This document shows, piece after piece, positions 25,129 through 33,717 of a stretch of 53,332 bases of DNA (its first letter is position 1; every line of letters begins with the position of its first letter). A program made the position numbers and the translations under genes. The notes beneath the pieces are model-generated. The model was given only the letters and a program-made list of their open reading frames with translations, was not told the DNA's origin and did not search any database. The stretch comes from Rhodobacteraceae bacterium UBA7436 (GTDB taxonomy: Bacteria; Pseudomonadota; Alphaproteobacteria; Rhodobacterales; Rhodobacteraceae), in NCBI GenBank assembly GCA_002478745.1, contig DLQI01000097.1, forward strand, positions 1-53,332, read 5' to 3'.

Positions 25129-25296
25129 CTAGGTTTTGTTTTGCCCACAGCCACAGGGGCCTTTGCCAATACGAAACCGTCCGCATGATTTGCATTTAGC
25201 GTTTGCTAGGCGTTTTCCACCGATCCAGTGCATTTTTCCAAGCATCGCAAGACATGCGATGAAGACAAGGAACAGAGTGACCAGTTTGAAAATCAT
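25129..25296 (-). CDS. 55-residue membrane-anchored zinc-ribbon peptide
   Basis: Small gene found by reading the gap between the S49 peptidase and the SDR gene. It encodes MIFKLVTLFLVFIACLAM at the N-terminus (one membrane helix, about 4-20) and a C-terminal zinc-ribbon-like cluster of four cysteines: K-C-K-S-C-G, then G-P-C-G-C-G. It starts three bases after the S49 stop and ends 29 bases before the SDR ATG, so it fits inside the operon. Short proteins of this layout occur in Rhodobacteraceae as hypotheticals, from memory. Function unknown. Confidence 0.72.
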   Translation of the reverse strand: MIFKLVTLFLVFIACLAMLGKMHWIGGKRLANAKCKSCGRFRIGKGPCGCGQNKT

Positions 25297-25299
25297 ATC

Positions 25300-26097
25300 T
25301 TACAATCCAAACTGTGCGTAGGCGGCACGTTCCTCAACAGATGCCATTGCATCCTGCGCCATATGCGCTCCGAAACGTGACATGAACGAACGTTTCAAAC
25401 CATAACGACGGAACTTGACCTTTTTGCCAAAGCGCTCTTTGAGCATCGGTTTCAGATGGCCAATGCCATCAATCAGGCCCAGTTCGACGGCACGCTTGGC
25501 CAACCAAACCTCGCCCGTAAATAGCTTTGTCTCTTGGTCTAACTTAGCACCACGGCGTTCAGTTATATGGTCGATGAAATTAGAGTGAATATCGTTTAAT
25601 AACCCCTTGAGGCGTGCCACATCTTCTGGCTGTTCCTCGCGGAAAGGGTCCAACATCGATTTAGATTCACCAGCCGTGTAAACGCGCCGTTCCACGCCCT
25701 GACGGGCCAACAACTCATGCGCACCAAAGCCAGCAGAAATAACCCCAATCGATCCGACAAAAGATGACGGATCTGCGTATATTTCGTCGGCGGCCGCAGC
25801 CAACCAATATCCACCAGACGCAGCTACATCTTCGACAAAAGCAATAACCGGGATGTTTTTTTCTTCAGCCAACCGGCGGATACGCGCACCAATCAATGAG
25901 GATTGAACGGGGCTGCCACCAGGTGAATTCACCTCTAGGGCAACAGCCGCGGGTTTGCCGCGCGCAAAGGCTTTTTCAATAACACCAGCGAGTGCTTGGT
26001 CATTCAATGCGCCGCGTCCACCGCTCGCGATCATGCCCTGAAGACGGATGATAGCAACAGTTGGTTCAGATTTCAGAAAAGGTATCCAGCGTTTCAT
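25300..26097 (-). CDS. S49-family (SohB/SppA-like) serine peptidase
   Basis: Short-form S49 peptidase of 265 residues, expected to degrade signal peptides or membrane-associated peptides. It shows LEVNSPGGSPVQSS, the catalytic-Ser region EDVAASGGYWLAAAADEIYAD, and SFVGSIGVISAGFG. The likely general-base Lys lies in the RRGAKLDQE region. A clear signal peptide is missing, though the N-terminus is moderately hydrophobic. The ATG at 26097 is used; a TTG lies three codons before it. It is followed at three bases by the zinc-ribbon peptide and then the SDR gene. Confidence 0.9.
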   Translation of the reverse strand: MKRWIPFLKSEPTVAIIRLQGMIASGGRGALNDQALAGVIEKAFARGKPAAVALEVNSPGGSPVQSSLIGARIRRLAEEKNIPVIAFVEDVAASGGYWLAAAADEIYADPSSFVGSIGVISAGFGAHELLARQGVERRVYTAGESKSMLDPFREEQPEDVARLKGLLNDIHSNFIDHITERRGAKLDQETKLFTGEVWLAKRAVELGLIDGIGHLKPMLKERFGKKVKFRRYGLKRSFMSRFGAHMAQDAMASVEERAAYAQFGL

Positions 26098-26144
26098 ATC
26101 TATCAATCTAGTTGGCCCCTCGCGTCACACAAGGGCATGTGGAT

Positions 26145-26906
26145 TTAAGTGCGAATACGCCAGCCAGTTTTAAAGATCCAGTATACGGCCCCAAGGCAAA
26201 GCGCCGTAAAGAAACCGATCGCCAAAAGACTGGTTGCGACCGGCACATCTTCTAGCCCAAAGAACGCCCAGCGGAAGCCGGAGATCAAGTAAACAACGGG
26301 ATTGAACATTGAAATCGTTTGCCAAACCGGAGGCAGCATAGAGATCGAATAGAACGACCCGCCCAAGAAGACCAAGGGCGTCACGATCAACAAAGGCACC
26401 AATTGAAGCTGTTCAAAATTCTTTGCCCAAATGCCGATGATAAAGCCAAACAGTGAGAAGCTGATGCATGTCAGGACAAGGAAAAGGACCATCGCTATTG
26501 GGTGCGCGATTTGAATATCGACAAAGAAAAACGAGGTCATCAAGATTATAACGCCGATGAACATCGCCTTGGTTGCTGCTGCGCCAACATACCCCAGTAC
26601 GATTTCTAAAAAGCTGATGGGTGCAGACAAGAGTTCATAAATCGTGCCTATGAATTTCGGGAAATAGATGCCGAAAGATGCGTTGGAAATCGACTGTGTC
26701 ATCACCGTTAGCATCACCAAACCCGGTACAATAAACGCGCCGTAACTGACGCCGTCAACCTGATCGATACGGCTGCCAATCGCAGCACCAAAGACCACGA
26801 AATACAACGATGTCGAGATCACAGGTGAAATCAGGCTTTGCAAAAAGGTGCGGAAAAAACGCGCCATTTCAAATATGTAGATTGCTTTTATTGCAGTCCA
26901 ATTCAT
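26145..26906 (-). CDS. ABC-2-type exporter permease
   Basis: A 253-residue membrane subunit with six hydrophobic segments and the ABC-2 signature region GSFYSISMLPPVWQTISMFNPVVYLISGFRW (in part) near residues 185-215. It overlaps the ATPase gene by four bases (ATGA), forming a two-gene exporter. By family it belongs with NodJ/DrrB-type permeases that export polysaccharides, drugs or lipids; substrate unknown. Confidence 0.92.
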   Translation of the reverse strand: MNWTAIKAIYIFEMARFFRTFLQSLISPVISTSLYFVVFGAAIGSRIDQVDGVSYGAFIVPGLVMLTVMTQSISNASFGIYFPKFIGTIYELLSAPISFLEIVLGYVGAAATKAMFIGVIILMTSFFFVDIQIAHPIAMVLFLVLTCISFSLFGFIIGIWAKNFEQLQLVPLLIVTPLVFLGGSFYSISMLPPVWQTISMFNPVVYLISGFRWAFFGLEDVPVATSLLAIGFFTALCLGAVYWIFKTGWRIRT

Positions 26907-27832
26907 GCTGCGTCCTCCTGTACCAGGGTCACGAAAATGTCTTCGAGGCTGCTTTGACGTGTGGAAACATCACGAAAAGAAAGACCCGCAGCTGCGATGT
27001 CATTCAGCAACTGGGTTATGCCTGTACGCTCGCCTCTGGTGTCGTAAGTATAGACAACCGATGTTTTATCATGCGTCTGCGACAGCTCATATTTTGCAAG
27101 GGATTTAGGGATGGTATCGAGTGGTTCGGTCAACTGAACCTCCAGCTCTTTTTTACCCATTCGCGCCATCAGCTTGGCCTTTTCCTCGACCAACAACAGC
27201 TCGCCTTTGGCAATGATACCAACGCGATCCGCGATGGCTTCGGCCTCTTCGATGTAGTGTGTTGTCAGGATGATCGTCACGCCATCGGCTTTCAAGTCAG
27301 CTACGATGTCCCACATATCTTTGCGCAGCTCAACGTCAACACCTGCGGTTGGCTCGTCCAAAAACAGTACCCGTGGTTCGTGGGCCAATGCCTTAGCGAT
27401 CAAGACGCGGCGTTTCATACCGCCCGACAATTCTTTGACCGCATTGTTGCGTTTCTCCCAAAGAGACAGACGACGCAGGATATGTTCAATCGCTGCTTCA
27501 TCACGTGATTTACCAAACAAACCACGAGAAAAACGCACCGTGTTGATTACTTTCTCAAACGGCTCAAGCGCAACCTCTTGCGGCACTAAACCGATCAAAC
27601 TGCGGGCTGCGCGAAAATCATCCCTAATGCAGTTTCCTGCAACCTTAACGTCACCAGACGTCGAGGAGGTGATACCACAAATCATTGAAATTAATGTGGT
27701 TTTACCTGCACCATTGGGACCAAGCAGGGCAATAATCTCACCCTCTTCGATTTCAAGGTTCACGCCTTTTAGTGCCTCAAACCCACCGTCATAGGATTTG
27801 CGCAGGTCTTTGATTTCTAGAATGTTTGCCAT
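26903..27832 (-). CDS. ABC exporter ATP-binding protein
   Basis: Nucleotide-binding subunit for the permease just downstream. The 309-residue protein contains Walker A GPNGAGKTT (about 44-52), the signature ELSGGMKRR, Walker B VLFLDEPTAGVD and the H-loop in LTTHYIEEAE. An extra C-terminal domain of about 80 residues is typical of the DrrA/CcmA-like subfamily. I chose the ATG at 27832 (MANILEIKDL); a longer reading of nine residues is possible. Confidence 0.94.
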   Translation of the reverse strand: MANILEIKDLRKSYDGGFEALKGVNLEIEEGEIIALLGPNGAGKTTLISMICGITSSTSGDVKVAGNCIRDDFRAARSLIGLVPQEVALEPFEKVINTVRFSRGLFGKSRDEAAIEHILRRLSLWEKRNNAVKELSGGMKRRVLIAKALAHEPRVLFLDEPTAGVDVELRKDMWDIVADLKADGVTIILTTHYIEEAEAIADRVGIIAKGELLLVEEKAKLMARMGKKELEVQLTEPLDTIPKSLAKYELSQTHDKTSVVYTYDTRGERTGITQLLNDIAAAGLSFRDVSTRQSSLEDIFVTLVQEDAA

Positions 27833-27916
27833 GTCGGCCTCCACAGAATGCTTGTGCACTCAATACGGAGTTCACCAGCCTGATACCACTGAGTAATTAC
27901 GCACAAGTCGTGCGCG

Positions 27917-28438
27917 CTATTCTTTGCCCGTCAGACGACCCAACCAACCTTTTTTCGCGCCCTCTTCAGGCTCTTCTTCAGTCGCTTCAGGTTCTGCCGG
28001 ACCCTCAAGATGTTCTTGCAGATTGCCAAAGAACTGATCCGCCATTTTCTTGGAAAACCCGTCAATAATACGGCTGCCCAATTGTGCGAGTTTACCGCCA
28101 ACTTTGGCTTCGACATCATAGCTAAGCTCACACCCATCCGCCGTTTCAACCAGTGTGACTTTGGCCCCACCTTTGGCAAATCCCGCAGCGCCGCCTTTGC
28201 CCTGACCATCGATGCTAAGCGATTGATTTTCAACCATATCAGAAAGGGTAACCTGCCCCTTAAACGTCGCCTTTACGGGCCCAACTTTTTGCGTCACGGA
28301 CGCCTCAAAACCATCCGTCGGACTGCCAGTCACTTCGGTCGCACCGGGCACACATGCCTTCAGAACTTCGGGGTCCAAGAGCGCTGCATACACTTCTGCT
28401 GGAGTCGCTTTGATCTGGCGGGTGTCGGTCATTTTCAT
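27917..28438 (-). CDS. CoxG-like SRPBCC-fold protein
   Basis: A 173-residue protein of the CO dehydrogenase subunit G (CoxG) family, a START/SRPBCC lipid- or ligand-binding fold. Residues 1-145 show the family pattern (ATPAEVYAALLDPEVLKACVPGA in part, GPVKATFKGQV, LGSRIIDGFSKKMADQFF). The end is a Glu-rich linker and a basic amphipathic tail (KKGWLGRL) that could bind membranes, as reported for CoxG. No CO dehydrogenase genes are nearby, so the role here is open. Alone on the minus strand, divergent from the DMT permease. Confidence 0.85.
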   Translation of the reverse strand: MKMTDTRQIKATPAEVYAALLDPEVLKACVPGATEVTGSPTDGFEASVTQKVGPVKATFKGQVTLSDMVENQSLSIDGQGKGGAAGFAKGGAKVTLVETADGCELSYDVEAKVGGKLAQLGSRIIDGFSKKMADQFFGNLQEHLEGPAEPEATEEEPEEGAKKGWLGRLTGKE

Positions 28439-28531
28439 CTGGTCAAATCCCTCGTTCTGGTCAGATTACCCTAACCACAAAAAATCCACATTACTATTGC
28501 TGAAAACGAATTCCGTGATAGGCCTAATTGC

Positions 28532-29509
28532 ATGAGCACAGCCCCCCCAAACAATGCCACCATTGGAATACTATTCGTCCTAGCAGGCGTTTTCTTTATT
28601 TCAATCAATGACATGCTGATCAAACAGTTGTCTGGCGGTTACCCCCTGCATCAGATGGTTTTCACCCGTTCGATCATTGGAATTATGTTCAGCCTGATCT
28701 TTGTTCAGATGGAAGGTGGATGGCGGATTTTGCGTACCAATCAGCCCGGACTGCATGTCTTACGGGGGCTTTTGATTGTGACGTCCAATATGACGTTCTT
28801 CGTGGCTTTGGCTGCGATCCCTTTGGCCGATGCAACCGCCCTGTTTTTTGCGGCCCCCTTGTTTATCACCTTGCTATCGACTCCCATCTTGGGAGAGAAG
28901 GTTGGCCCCTTGCGTTTGGGCGCAGTAATCTTTGGTTTCTTGGGTGTCATCATCATGCAGCGCCCGTGGGAAGGCGTTGATACTTTGGGCACTTCGCGCT
29001 TGATTTTATTGCTGCCTGTTCTCGCTGCACTGACCTATGCGTTGAACCAATTGCTGACCCGCAAGCTGGGTGTGAAAAGCAAAGCTTCGGCATTGGCTGT
29101 GTACATCCAAGGAACGTTTGTCGTTGTTTCTATTGGATTTTACATCATAGCTGGCGATGGGCGTTTTGCCGAAGGGTCTGGAAACTCATCGGTCCAATTC
29201 CTGCTGCGTGCATGGATATGGCCCGCACAAAGTGACTTTTGGTTGTTCGGATTTTTGGGCCTTGCCTCAGCCGTCATTGGCTATGCTTTGAGCCAAGCGT
29301 ACCGCATGGCGGATGCCGCGACTGTGGCCCCGTTTGAATACATCGGATTGCCTTTGGCCGTGTTCTGGGGATGGTTCATTTTCTCAGAATTGCCCGTCTG
29401 GGAAGTCTGGATGGGGATCGCGATGATCTTGGCCTCCGGGGTGTTCGTATACATCCGTGAAGCACAGAAAAAACGCACCCTTGTTCGGGGCCGAATGAAG
29501 GGGCGTTAA
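28532..29509 (+). CDS. DMT-superfamily (EamA) permease
   Basis: A 325-residue inner-membrane protein with about ten hydrophobic helices arranged as two EamA repeats, with LADATALFFAAPLFITLLSTPILGEKVG in part marking the first repeat and YALSQAYRMADAATVAPFEYIGLPLAVFWGW in part the second. Members export amino acids, metabolites or drugs; substrate unknown. The C-terminus is basic and cytoplasmic. It converges with the quinone-oxidoreductase gene over a 210-base gap that carries two related hairpins. Confidence 0.91.
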   Translation: MSTAPPNNATIGILFVLAGVFFISINDMLIKQLSGGYPLHQMVFTRSIIGIMFSLIFVQMEGGWRILRTNQPGLHVLRGLLIVTSNMTFFVALAAIPLADATALFFAAPLFITLLSTPILGEKVGPLRLGAVIFGFLGVIIMQRPWEGVDTLGTSRLILLLPVLAALTYALNQLLTRKLGVKSKASALAVYIQGTFVVVSIGFYIIAGDGRFAEGSGNSSVQFLLRAWIWPAQSDFWLFGFLGLASAVIGYALSQAYRMADAATVAPFEYIGLPLAVFWGWFIFSELPVWEVWMGIAMILASGVFVYIREAQKKRTLVRGRMKGR

Positions 29510-29536
29510 CGCGCCGTTCGATGGTCTCTTTCCACT

Positions 29537-29571
29537 AAACTGTACAGATTACCGCATGACCTGTGCAGTTT
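29537..29571. repeat. Hairpin unit 1, TGTACAG type
   Basis: AAACTGTACAG and CTGTGCAGTTT pair over 11 bp with one G-T wobble, around a 13-base loop that starts ATTACCGC. It shares the GTACAGATT(G)ACCGC core with the unit at 29615-29639. It lies between converging genes and may act as a terminator or protein site. Confidence 0.55.
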
Positions 29572-29614
29572 GATCCCGCCAAAACCGCTAAATTTCAGCC
29601 CATTTTGCCAAACC

Positions 29615-29639
29615 GTACAGATTGACCGCCAATCTGTAC
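29615..29639. repeat. Hairpin unit 2, TGTACAG type
   Basis: GTACAGATTG-ACCGC-CAATCTGTAC is a perfect 10-bp stem with a 5-base loop. It lacks a T-run, so termination would have to be atypical. It lies 44 bases from unit 1 and shares its core. Confidence 0.6.
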
Positions 29640-29719
29640 ATTTCATGCACCATGGCACCGTTCACAAAGAATTAACAAAGCCGCCGCGTTAACGTTTGCA
29701 GGGCTGCGTTAACTATCGG

Positions 29720-30682
29720 TTAGGAAATGGTCACAACCACTTTGCCCGTCGCCTTCCGTGTGCGCAACAATTCCAACGCCTCGTTCGCTTGGTCTAGTGG
29801 ATAGGTCGCGCTGATGTGGGGTTTGATTTTGCCGGCGGTGTACCAGTCAATCAGGGTCTCAAAACTGTCGGTTAAAACCTTGGGGTTCACGCGGGTGTAA
29901 CCACCCCAATAATACCCAATCACAGTAAGGTTTTTAACCAACAAGATATTGGCAGGAATCTGGGGCACATCACCCGATGCAAAGCCAAGCGGTAAAATAC
30001 GCGCCTCAGGGTTACAGGCACGCATTGCGGCCTTGAATTGGTCACCACCGACGGGATCATACACCACGTCTGCGCCGCCCAAGGATTTAACGATCTCGCG
30101 GATGTCATCGGTTTCTGAGTTAATGAGATGATCCGCACCCGCCTCTTTGCAAATGGCCAGCTTTTCATCGTTGCGGGCCACAGCAATAACTTCGGCCCCC
30201 ATCAGTTTGCCCAACTCAACCGCTGTCAGCCCAACGCCGCCAGAAGCCCCAAGGACCAACAAGCGTTCGCCCGCTTTTAGGTTTGCCTTGTAATCAAGGC
30301 CAACGTGGCTGGTACCATAGGCGATAAGGAAAGCAGCCGCATCGACAGTGTCCATCTCATCCGGAAGCGGCACACAAACATTTGCAGGGATCGCAGTGTA
30401 TTCGGCCAGACCACCAAAGCCCGAGTAGGCGCCGACTTTTTGACCCACCTTTAGGTGCATCACGCCAGCGCCCAGCGCTTCGACCGTGCCGCACAGCTCC
30501 ATGCCGATGGTCGCCGGCAAGGGCGGTTTTTCTTGATAGGTGCCTTTCATGATCAACAGATCACCAAAGTTCAGACCACAGGTGTGGATACGCAGCAGCA
30601 CTTCGCCCGCAGCGGGGGTGGGTTTTTCCACTTCGTTCATCTGCAGCGGCTTGCCCAATTCTACAATTTGCATAGCCCGCAT
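29720..30682 (-). CDS. NADPH:quinone oxidoreductase family protein (zeta-crystallin-like MDR)
   Basis: Medium-chain dehydrogenase/reductase of 320 residues without the zinc-binding cysteines. It contains GLNFGDLLIMKGTYQ, the quinone-oxidoreductase segment GMELCGTVEALG, the NADPH-binding VLGASGGVGLTAVELGK and PVGGDQFKAAMR. By family it reduces quinones or enoyl substrates with NADPH; substrate cannot be told. An ATG at codon 4 (MQIVELG) is an alternative start. It lies just downstream of nusB. Confidence 0.9.
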   Translation of the reverse strand: MRAMQIVELGKPLQMNEVEKPTPAAGEVLLRIHTCGLNFGDLLIMKGTYQEKPPLPATIGMELCGTVEALGAGVMHLKVGQKVGAYSGFGGLAEYTAIPANVCVPLPDEMDTVDAAAFLIAYGTSHVGLDYKANLKAGERLLVLGASGGVGLTAVELGKLMGAEVIAVARNDEKLAICKEAGADHLINSETDDIREIVKSLGGADVVYDPVGGDQFKAAMRACNPEARILPLGFASGDVPQIPANILLVKNLTVIGYYWGGYTRVNPKVLTDSFETLIDWYTAGKIKPHISATYPLDQANEALELLRTRKATGKVVVTIS

Positions 30683-30704
30683 GATGAAATCTCCTGTGTT
30701 TAGC

Positions 30705-31187
30705 TTAAAATTCGTCGGCCCGATCTTCGCGCGCCATGTGGTCTAAAACCGCATTCACAAAGCTAGCTTCTTTCCCGTCTGGGAAAAATGCTGACGCTAC
30801 GTCGACGTATTCCTTGATCGCGACTTTTGGTGGCACAGATGTGTCACGCAGTTCACAGCCCGCAGCGCGGAACAATGCCCGCAGTGTTGGGTCAATGCGG
30901 CCCAGCGGCCATTTGGCAACCAAAGCACGATCAGTTTGTTGATCGATCTCAGCCTGATCCTTCACAGCGCCTTCCAGCACTTGAGTGAAGTGATCGACAT
31001 CACCGTCCAGCATTTGGGCACCTTCATAGGTTTCCCCAAAGCGGTAATTCAGAAACTCGGCCCGCACCAAATCGATGCTTTGGCTAGAATGTTCCATTTG
31101 GAACAGCGCTTGTACCGCATAAAGCCGTGAAGCTGAACGCATTTTGCGTCGCTGGTTACCAGATAGATTCGAGTGGATGCCGCTCAT
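30705..31187 (-). CDS. nusB: Transcription antitermination factor NusB
   Basis: All-helical RNA-binding protein of 160 residues that acts with NusE/S10 in rRNA antitermination. It shows RLYAVQALFQMEHS near the N-terminus, the KWPLGRIDPTLRALFRAAGCEL stretch in part, and VAIKEYVDVASAFFPDGKEASFVNAVLD in part. It overlaps ribH by four bases; nusB next to ribH is a common arrangement. Confidence 0.94.
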   Translation of the reverse strand: MSGIHSNLSGNQRRKMRSASRLYAVQALFQMEHSSQSIDLVRAEFLNYRFGETYEGAQMLDGDVDHFTQVLEGAVKDQAEIDQQTDRALVAKWPLGRIDPTLRALFRAAGCELRDTSVPPKVAIKEYVDVASAFFPDGKEASFVNAVLDHMAREDRADEF

Positions 31188-31735
31188 GCTGTTGTTTTTC
31201 CGTCCGTATTGCCTGCCATCAGGATATTATCCGAGGCGGGTTTGAATCCGATACCTTTGCTTTGGTTGCCCCACTTACGGCTGAGCGCAATCAGATGCAA
31301 GGCGGCAGCAGCTGCACCGCCCCCTTTGTTTTGGTCCGCAGGGTCCGCGCGGACCTCTGCCTGCTTGCGGTTTTCCACCGTTAGGATGCCATTGCCGATG
31401 CAGATTCCCTGAAGCCCCAGCATTTGGATCGCCCGCGAGCTGTCGTTGCAAACGGTTTCATAATGGGTTGTTTCACCGCGAATGACACAACCTAATGCCA
31501 CATAGCCGTCAAAACTGCTGCGCCGATCTGAGATGCCGATGGCTGTTGGGATTTCCAATGCACCGGGCATTTCAACAAGGTCCCATGTGGCCCCCGCCGC
31601 TTCGATTTCGGCCTTGGCACCTGCGACCATATTGTCCGCAATGTCTTTGTAATAGGGTGACACGACGATCAGCACCTTGACCGGTTTATCAAACGTTGGA
31701 CGTGCAAGGATGTGATGTTGTTCTGCTGATGCCAT
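31184..31735 (-). CDS. ribH: 6,7-dimethyl-8-ribityllumazine synthase
   Basis: Condenses 5-amino-6-ribitylaminouracil with 3,4-dihydroxybutanone-4-phosphate in riboflavin synthesis. The 183-residue protein has the VEMPGALEIPTAI motif, the phosphate-binding GCVIRGETTHYE and the helix following ICIGNGILTVEN. Its ATG overlaps the ribB stop by one base (TAATG), giving a coupled ribB-ribH-nusB segment. Confidence 0.95.
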   Translation of the reverse strand: MASAEQHHILARPTFDKPVKVLIVVSPYYKDIADNMVAGAKAEIEAAGATWDLVEMPGALEIPTAIGISDRRSSFDGYVALGCVIRGETTHYETVCNDSSRAIQMLGLQGICIGNGILTVENRKQAEVRADPADQNKGGGAAAAALHLIALSRKWGNQSKGIGFKPASDNILMAGNTDGKTTA

Positions 31736-32856
31736 TAGCTGTCTCCCATGATTGGACGGGTTCCGGTGATTTCTAGCCCGTAGGCGTCCAGTCCCACATA
31801 GGTGGTCAATGGGCTGTCTGTAAGGAGGGTCAGTTGTGTTAGGCCAAGTTTGGCCAGCATTTGTGCACCAAGCCCTGTGTTTTTCACAACCTTGGGTCCG
31901 TCTTCTTCGCTCGCGAACAGTTCTTTGCGTGGTTGGCGGAAAAGGCAGATGACGCCGCGCCCTTCTTCGGCGATGAGTTCCATTGCGCGGGGCAACTCCC
32001 CGACTGATTTTGAACCAAGTCCCAAAATATCGCTGACTTCGTTCATCGCGTGGGTGCGCACCAGAACGGGCGCATCTGTTGTGATGTCGCCCTTAGACAT
32101 AACCACATGTTCAATCCCGTAAGTTTGGTCAGTGAAGATGCGCATGTCCCATTCGCCGCCGTGTTCGGACGTGATGGTGCGTGCATCCGTTTCCACCACC
32201 AGATTATCGTGGCGGCGTCTGTAGGCGATCAGATCACTTATGGTCCCGATTTTTAGGTTGTGGTCTTTGGCGTAGTCCACAAGATCCGGCAGGCGCGCCA
32301 TGTCACCGTCCGGCTTCATGATTTCGCAGATGACAGAGGATGGGTATTGCCCTGCAAGGCGTGCAACATCACACCCCGCCTCGGTATGCCCTGCGCGCAC
32401 CAACACGCCGCCCTGACGGGCACGCAGTGGAAAGACGTGGCCCGGTGTGGCGATGTCTGCCTCAGTTTTGTCAGGGTCGATAACGGTTGCGACTGTCAGG
32501 GCGCGATCCCCTGCTGAGATGCCCGTGGTGACACCCTCGCGTGCCTCGATAGAAACAGTAAATGCCGTTTCGTGGCGCGAAGAGTTGTGCATTGCCATCA
32601 TAGGCAGGCCCAACTGTTCGATCCGTTCCGCAGGCAGCGTGACACAGATTAACCCACGACCATGCGTGGCCATAAAGTTGATCGCATCCGCATCGGCAAA
32701 GTTGGAAGGGATCACCAGATCGCCCTCATTCTCGCGGTCTTCGTGATCAACCAGAATGAACATGCGCCCTGCCTTGGCATCCGCAATGATGTCTTCGATC
32801 GGTGAGATCACCGCGGATAGATCGGTTTCAACGGGTCCTGGGGTTTCAAAGCTCAT
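31735..32856 (-). CDS. ribB: 3,4-dihydroxy-2-butanone-4-phosphate synthase with degenerate RibA domain (RibBX type)
   Basis: Residues about 15-215 are a complete RibB domain (DHEDRENEGDLV, HGRGLICV, MAMHNSSRHETAFTVSIEA in part, GHTEAGCDVARLAG, CEIMKPDG). Residues about 225-373 resemble GTP cyclohydrolase II but have lost its zinc cysteines: the HSECLTGD and CDCG positions read RTHAMNEV and GSKSVG. The RQEGRGIG loop is RQPRKELF. This matches the RibBX variant known from proteobacteria, in which only the RibB reaction is catalysed. A separate RibA must be encoded elsewhere. In operon with ribH and nusB. Confidence 0.9.
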   Translation of the reverse strand: MSFETPGPVETDLSAVISPIEDIIADAKAGRMFILVDHEDRENEGDLVIPSNFADADAINFMATHGRGLICVTLPAERIEQLGLPMMAMHNSSRHETAFTVSIEAREGVTTGISAGDRALTVATVIDPDKTEADIATPGHVFPLRARQGGVLVRAGHTEAGCDVARLAGQYPSSVICEIMKPDGDMARLPDLVDYAKDHNLKIGTISDLIAYRRRHDNLVVETDARTITSEHGGEWDMRIFTDQTYGIEHVVMSKGDITTDAPVLVRTHAMNEVSDILGLGSKSVGELPRAMELIAEEGRGVICLFRQPRKELFASEEDGPKVVKNTGLGAQMLAKLGLTQLTLLTDSPLTTYVGLDAYGLEITGTRPIMGDS

Positions 32857-32941
32857 CAGCGCTGCCTTTATCGAGTTCAGATTGTTGATAGCCCAATGGA
32901 TAGGCCAAGGCCAGTATGGACGCGGCGGCGTTTAAGGATGG

Positions 32942-33529
32942 CTATCCAGCTTCAGCAAGCCGTGCGACGTAGCGGGCCAGTGTATCGATCTCTAGGTTGA
33001 CCATATCGCCCAACGCGACATCGCCCCAAGTGGTGAAATCTTTGGTGTGGGGAATGAAGTTGATGCCGAATACATTGCCCTCAACCTCGTTCACAGTCAG
33101 CGAGGTGCCGTTCAGTGCAACCGATCCCTTGGACGCGATAAAGCGTGCCAGATCATTAGGAGCCCGCATTTGCACGCGGGTGCTGTCACCCTCGTCCTTA
33201 ATGCTGACCACTTCGGCGACCCCGTCCACGTGGCCAGATACGATATGCCCGCCCAGTTCATCGCCAACTTTCAACGCGCGTTCTAGATTGACCCGCTTGC
33301 CCACAACCCATTTGCCAAGGTTTGTCATGTTCACGGTTTCCGCACTGATCTGCACGTCATACCAATCAGGACCCAGATCAACGACCGTCAGGCATACACC
33401 GTCCGATGCAATTGAGGCACCCATGTCGATGCCTGCTGTGTCATACCCAGTTGTGATCCGTGCACGCAGATCACCTTGTTGATCAAGCGCTGCGATGATG
33501 CCGATATCTGTTACTATGCCTGTGAACAT
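32942..33529 (-). CDS. ribE: Riboflavin synthase, alpha chain
   Basis: Dismutates two molecules of 6,7-dimethyl-8-ribityllumazine to riboflavin. The 195-residue chain is made of two lumazine-binding repeats: residues 1-95 starting MFTGIVTDIG with SIASDGVCLTV, and 96-190 starting GHIVSGHVDGVAEV with VALNGTSLTVNEV. The ATG follows GGAGACAG. It is upstream of ribB with an 85-base gap. No FMN riboswitch is visible in the leader. Confidence 0.95.
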   Translation of the reverse strand: MFTGIVTDIGIIAALDQQGDLRARITTGYDTAGIDMGASIASDGVCLTVVDLGPDWYDVQISAETVNMTNLGKWVVGKRVNLERALKVGDELGGHIVSGHVDGVAEVVSIKDEGDSTRVQMRAPNDLARFIASKGSVALNGTSLTVNEVEGNVFGINFIPHTKDFTTWGDVALGDMVNLEIDTLARYVARLAEAG

Positions 33530-33717
33530 AAGCTGTCTCCGATTGAGTTAATATTGAGGTAGCGCCGATAGATGAGGCTGGCAAGTCCGACAGTTTGGCC
33601 CTAACGGTCTTTCGCAACAATTGAGCCACTTTCGTGAATTGTACCGACCAAGGTGGATAATTGTTTCCAACGGTCATATTTTAGCCTATTTTTCAGGTAA
33701 ACACGGGCCAACGACGC

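Noticed and set aside
32857..33717. Possible FMN riboswitch near ribE/ribB
   Set aside because: The conserved RFN-element segments are not present in the leaders.
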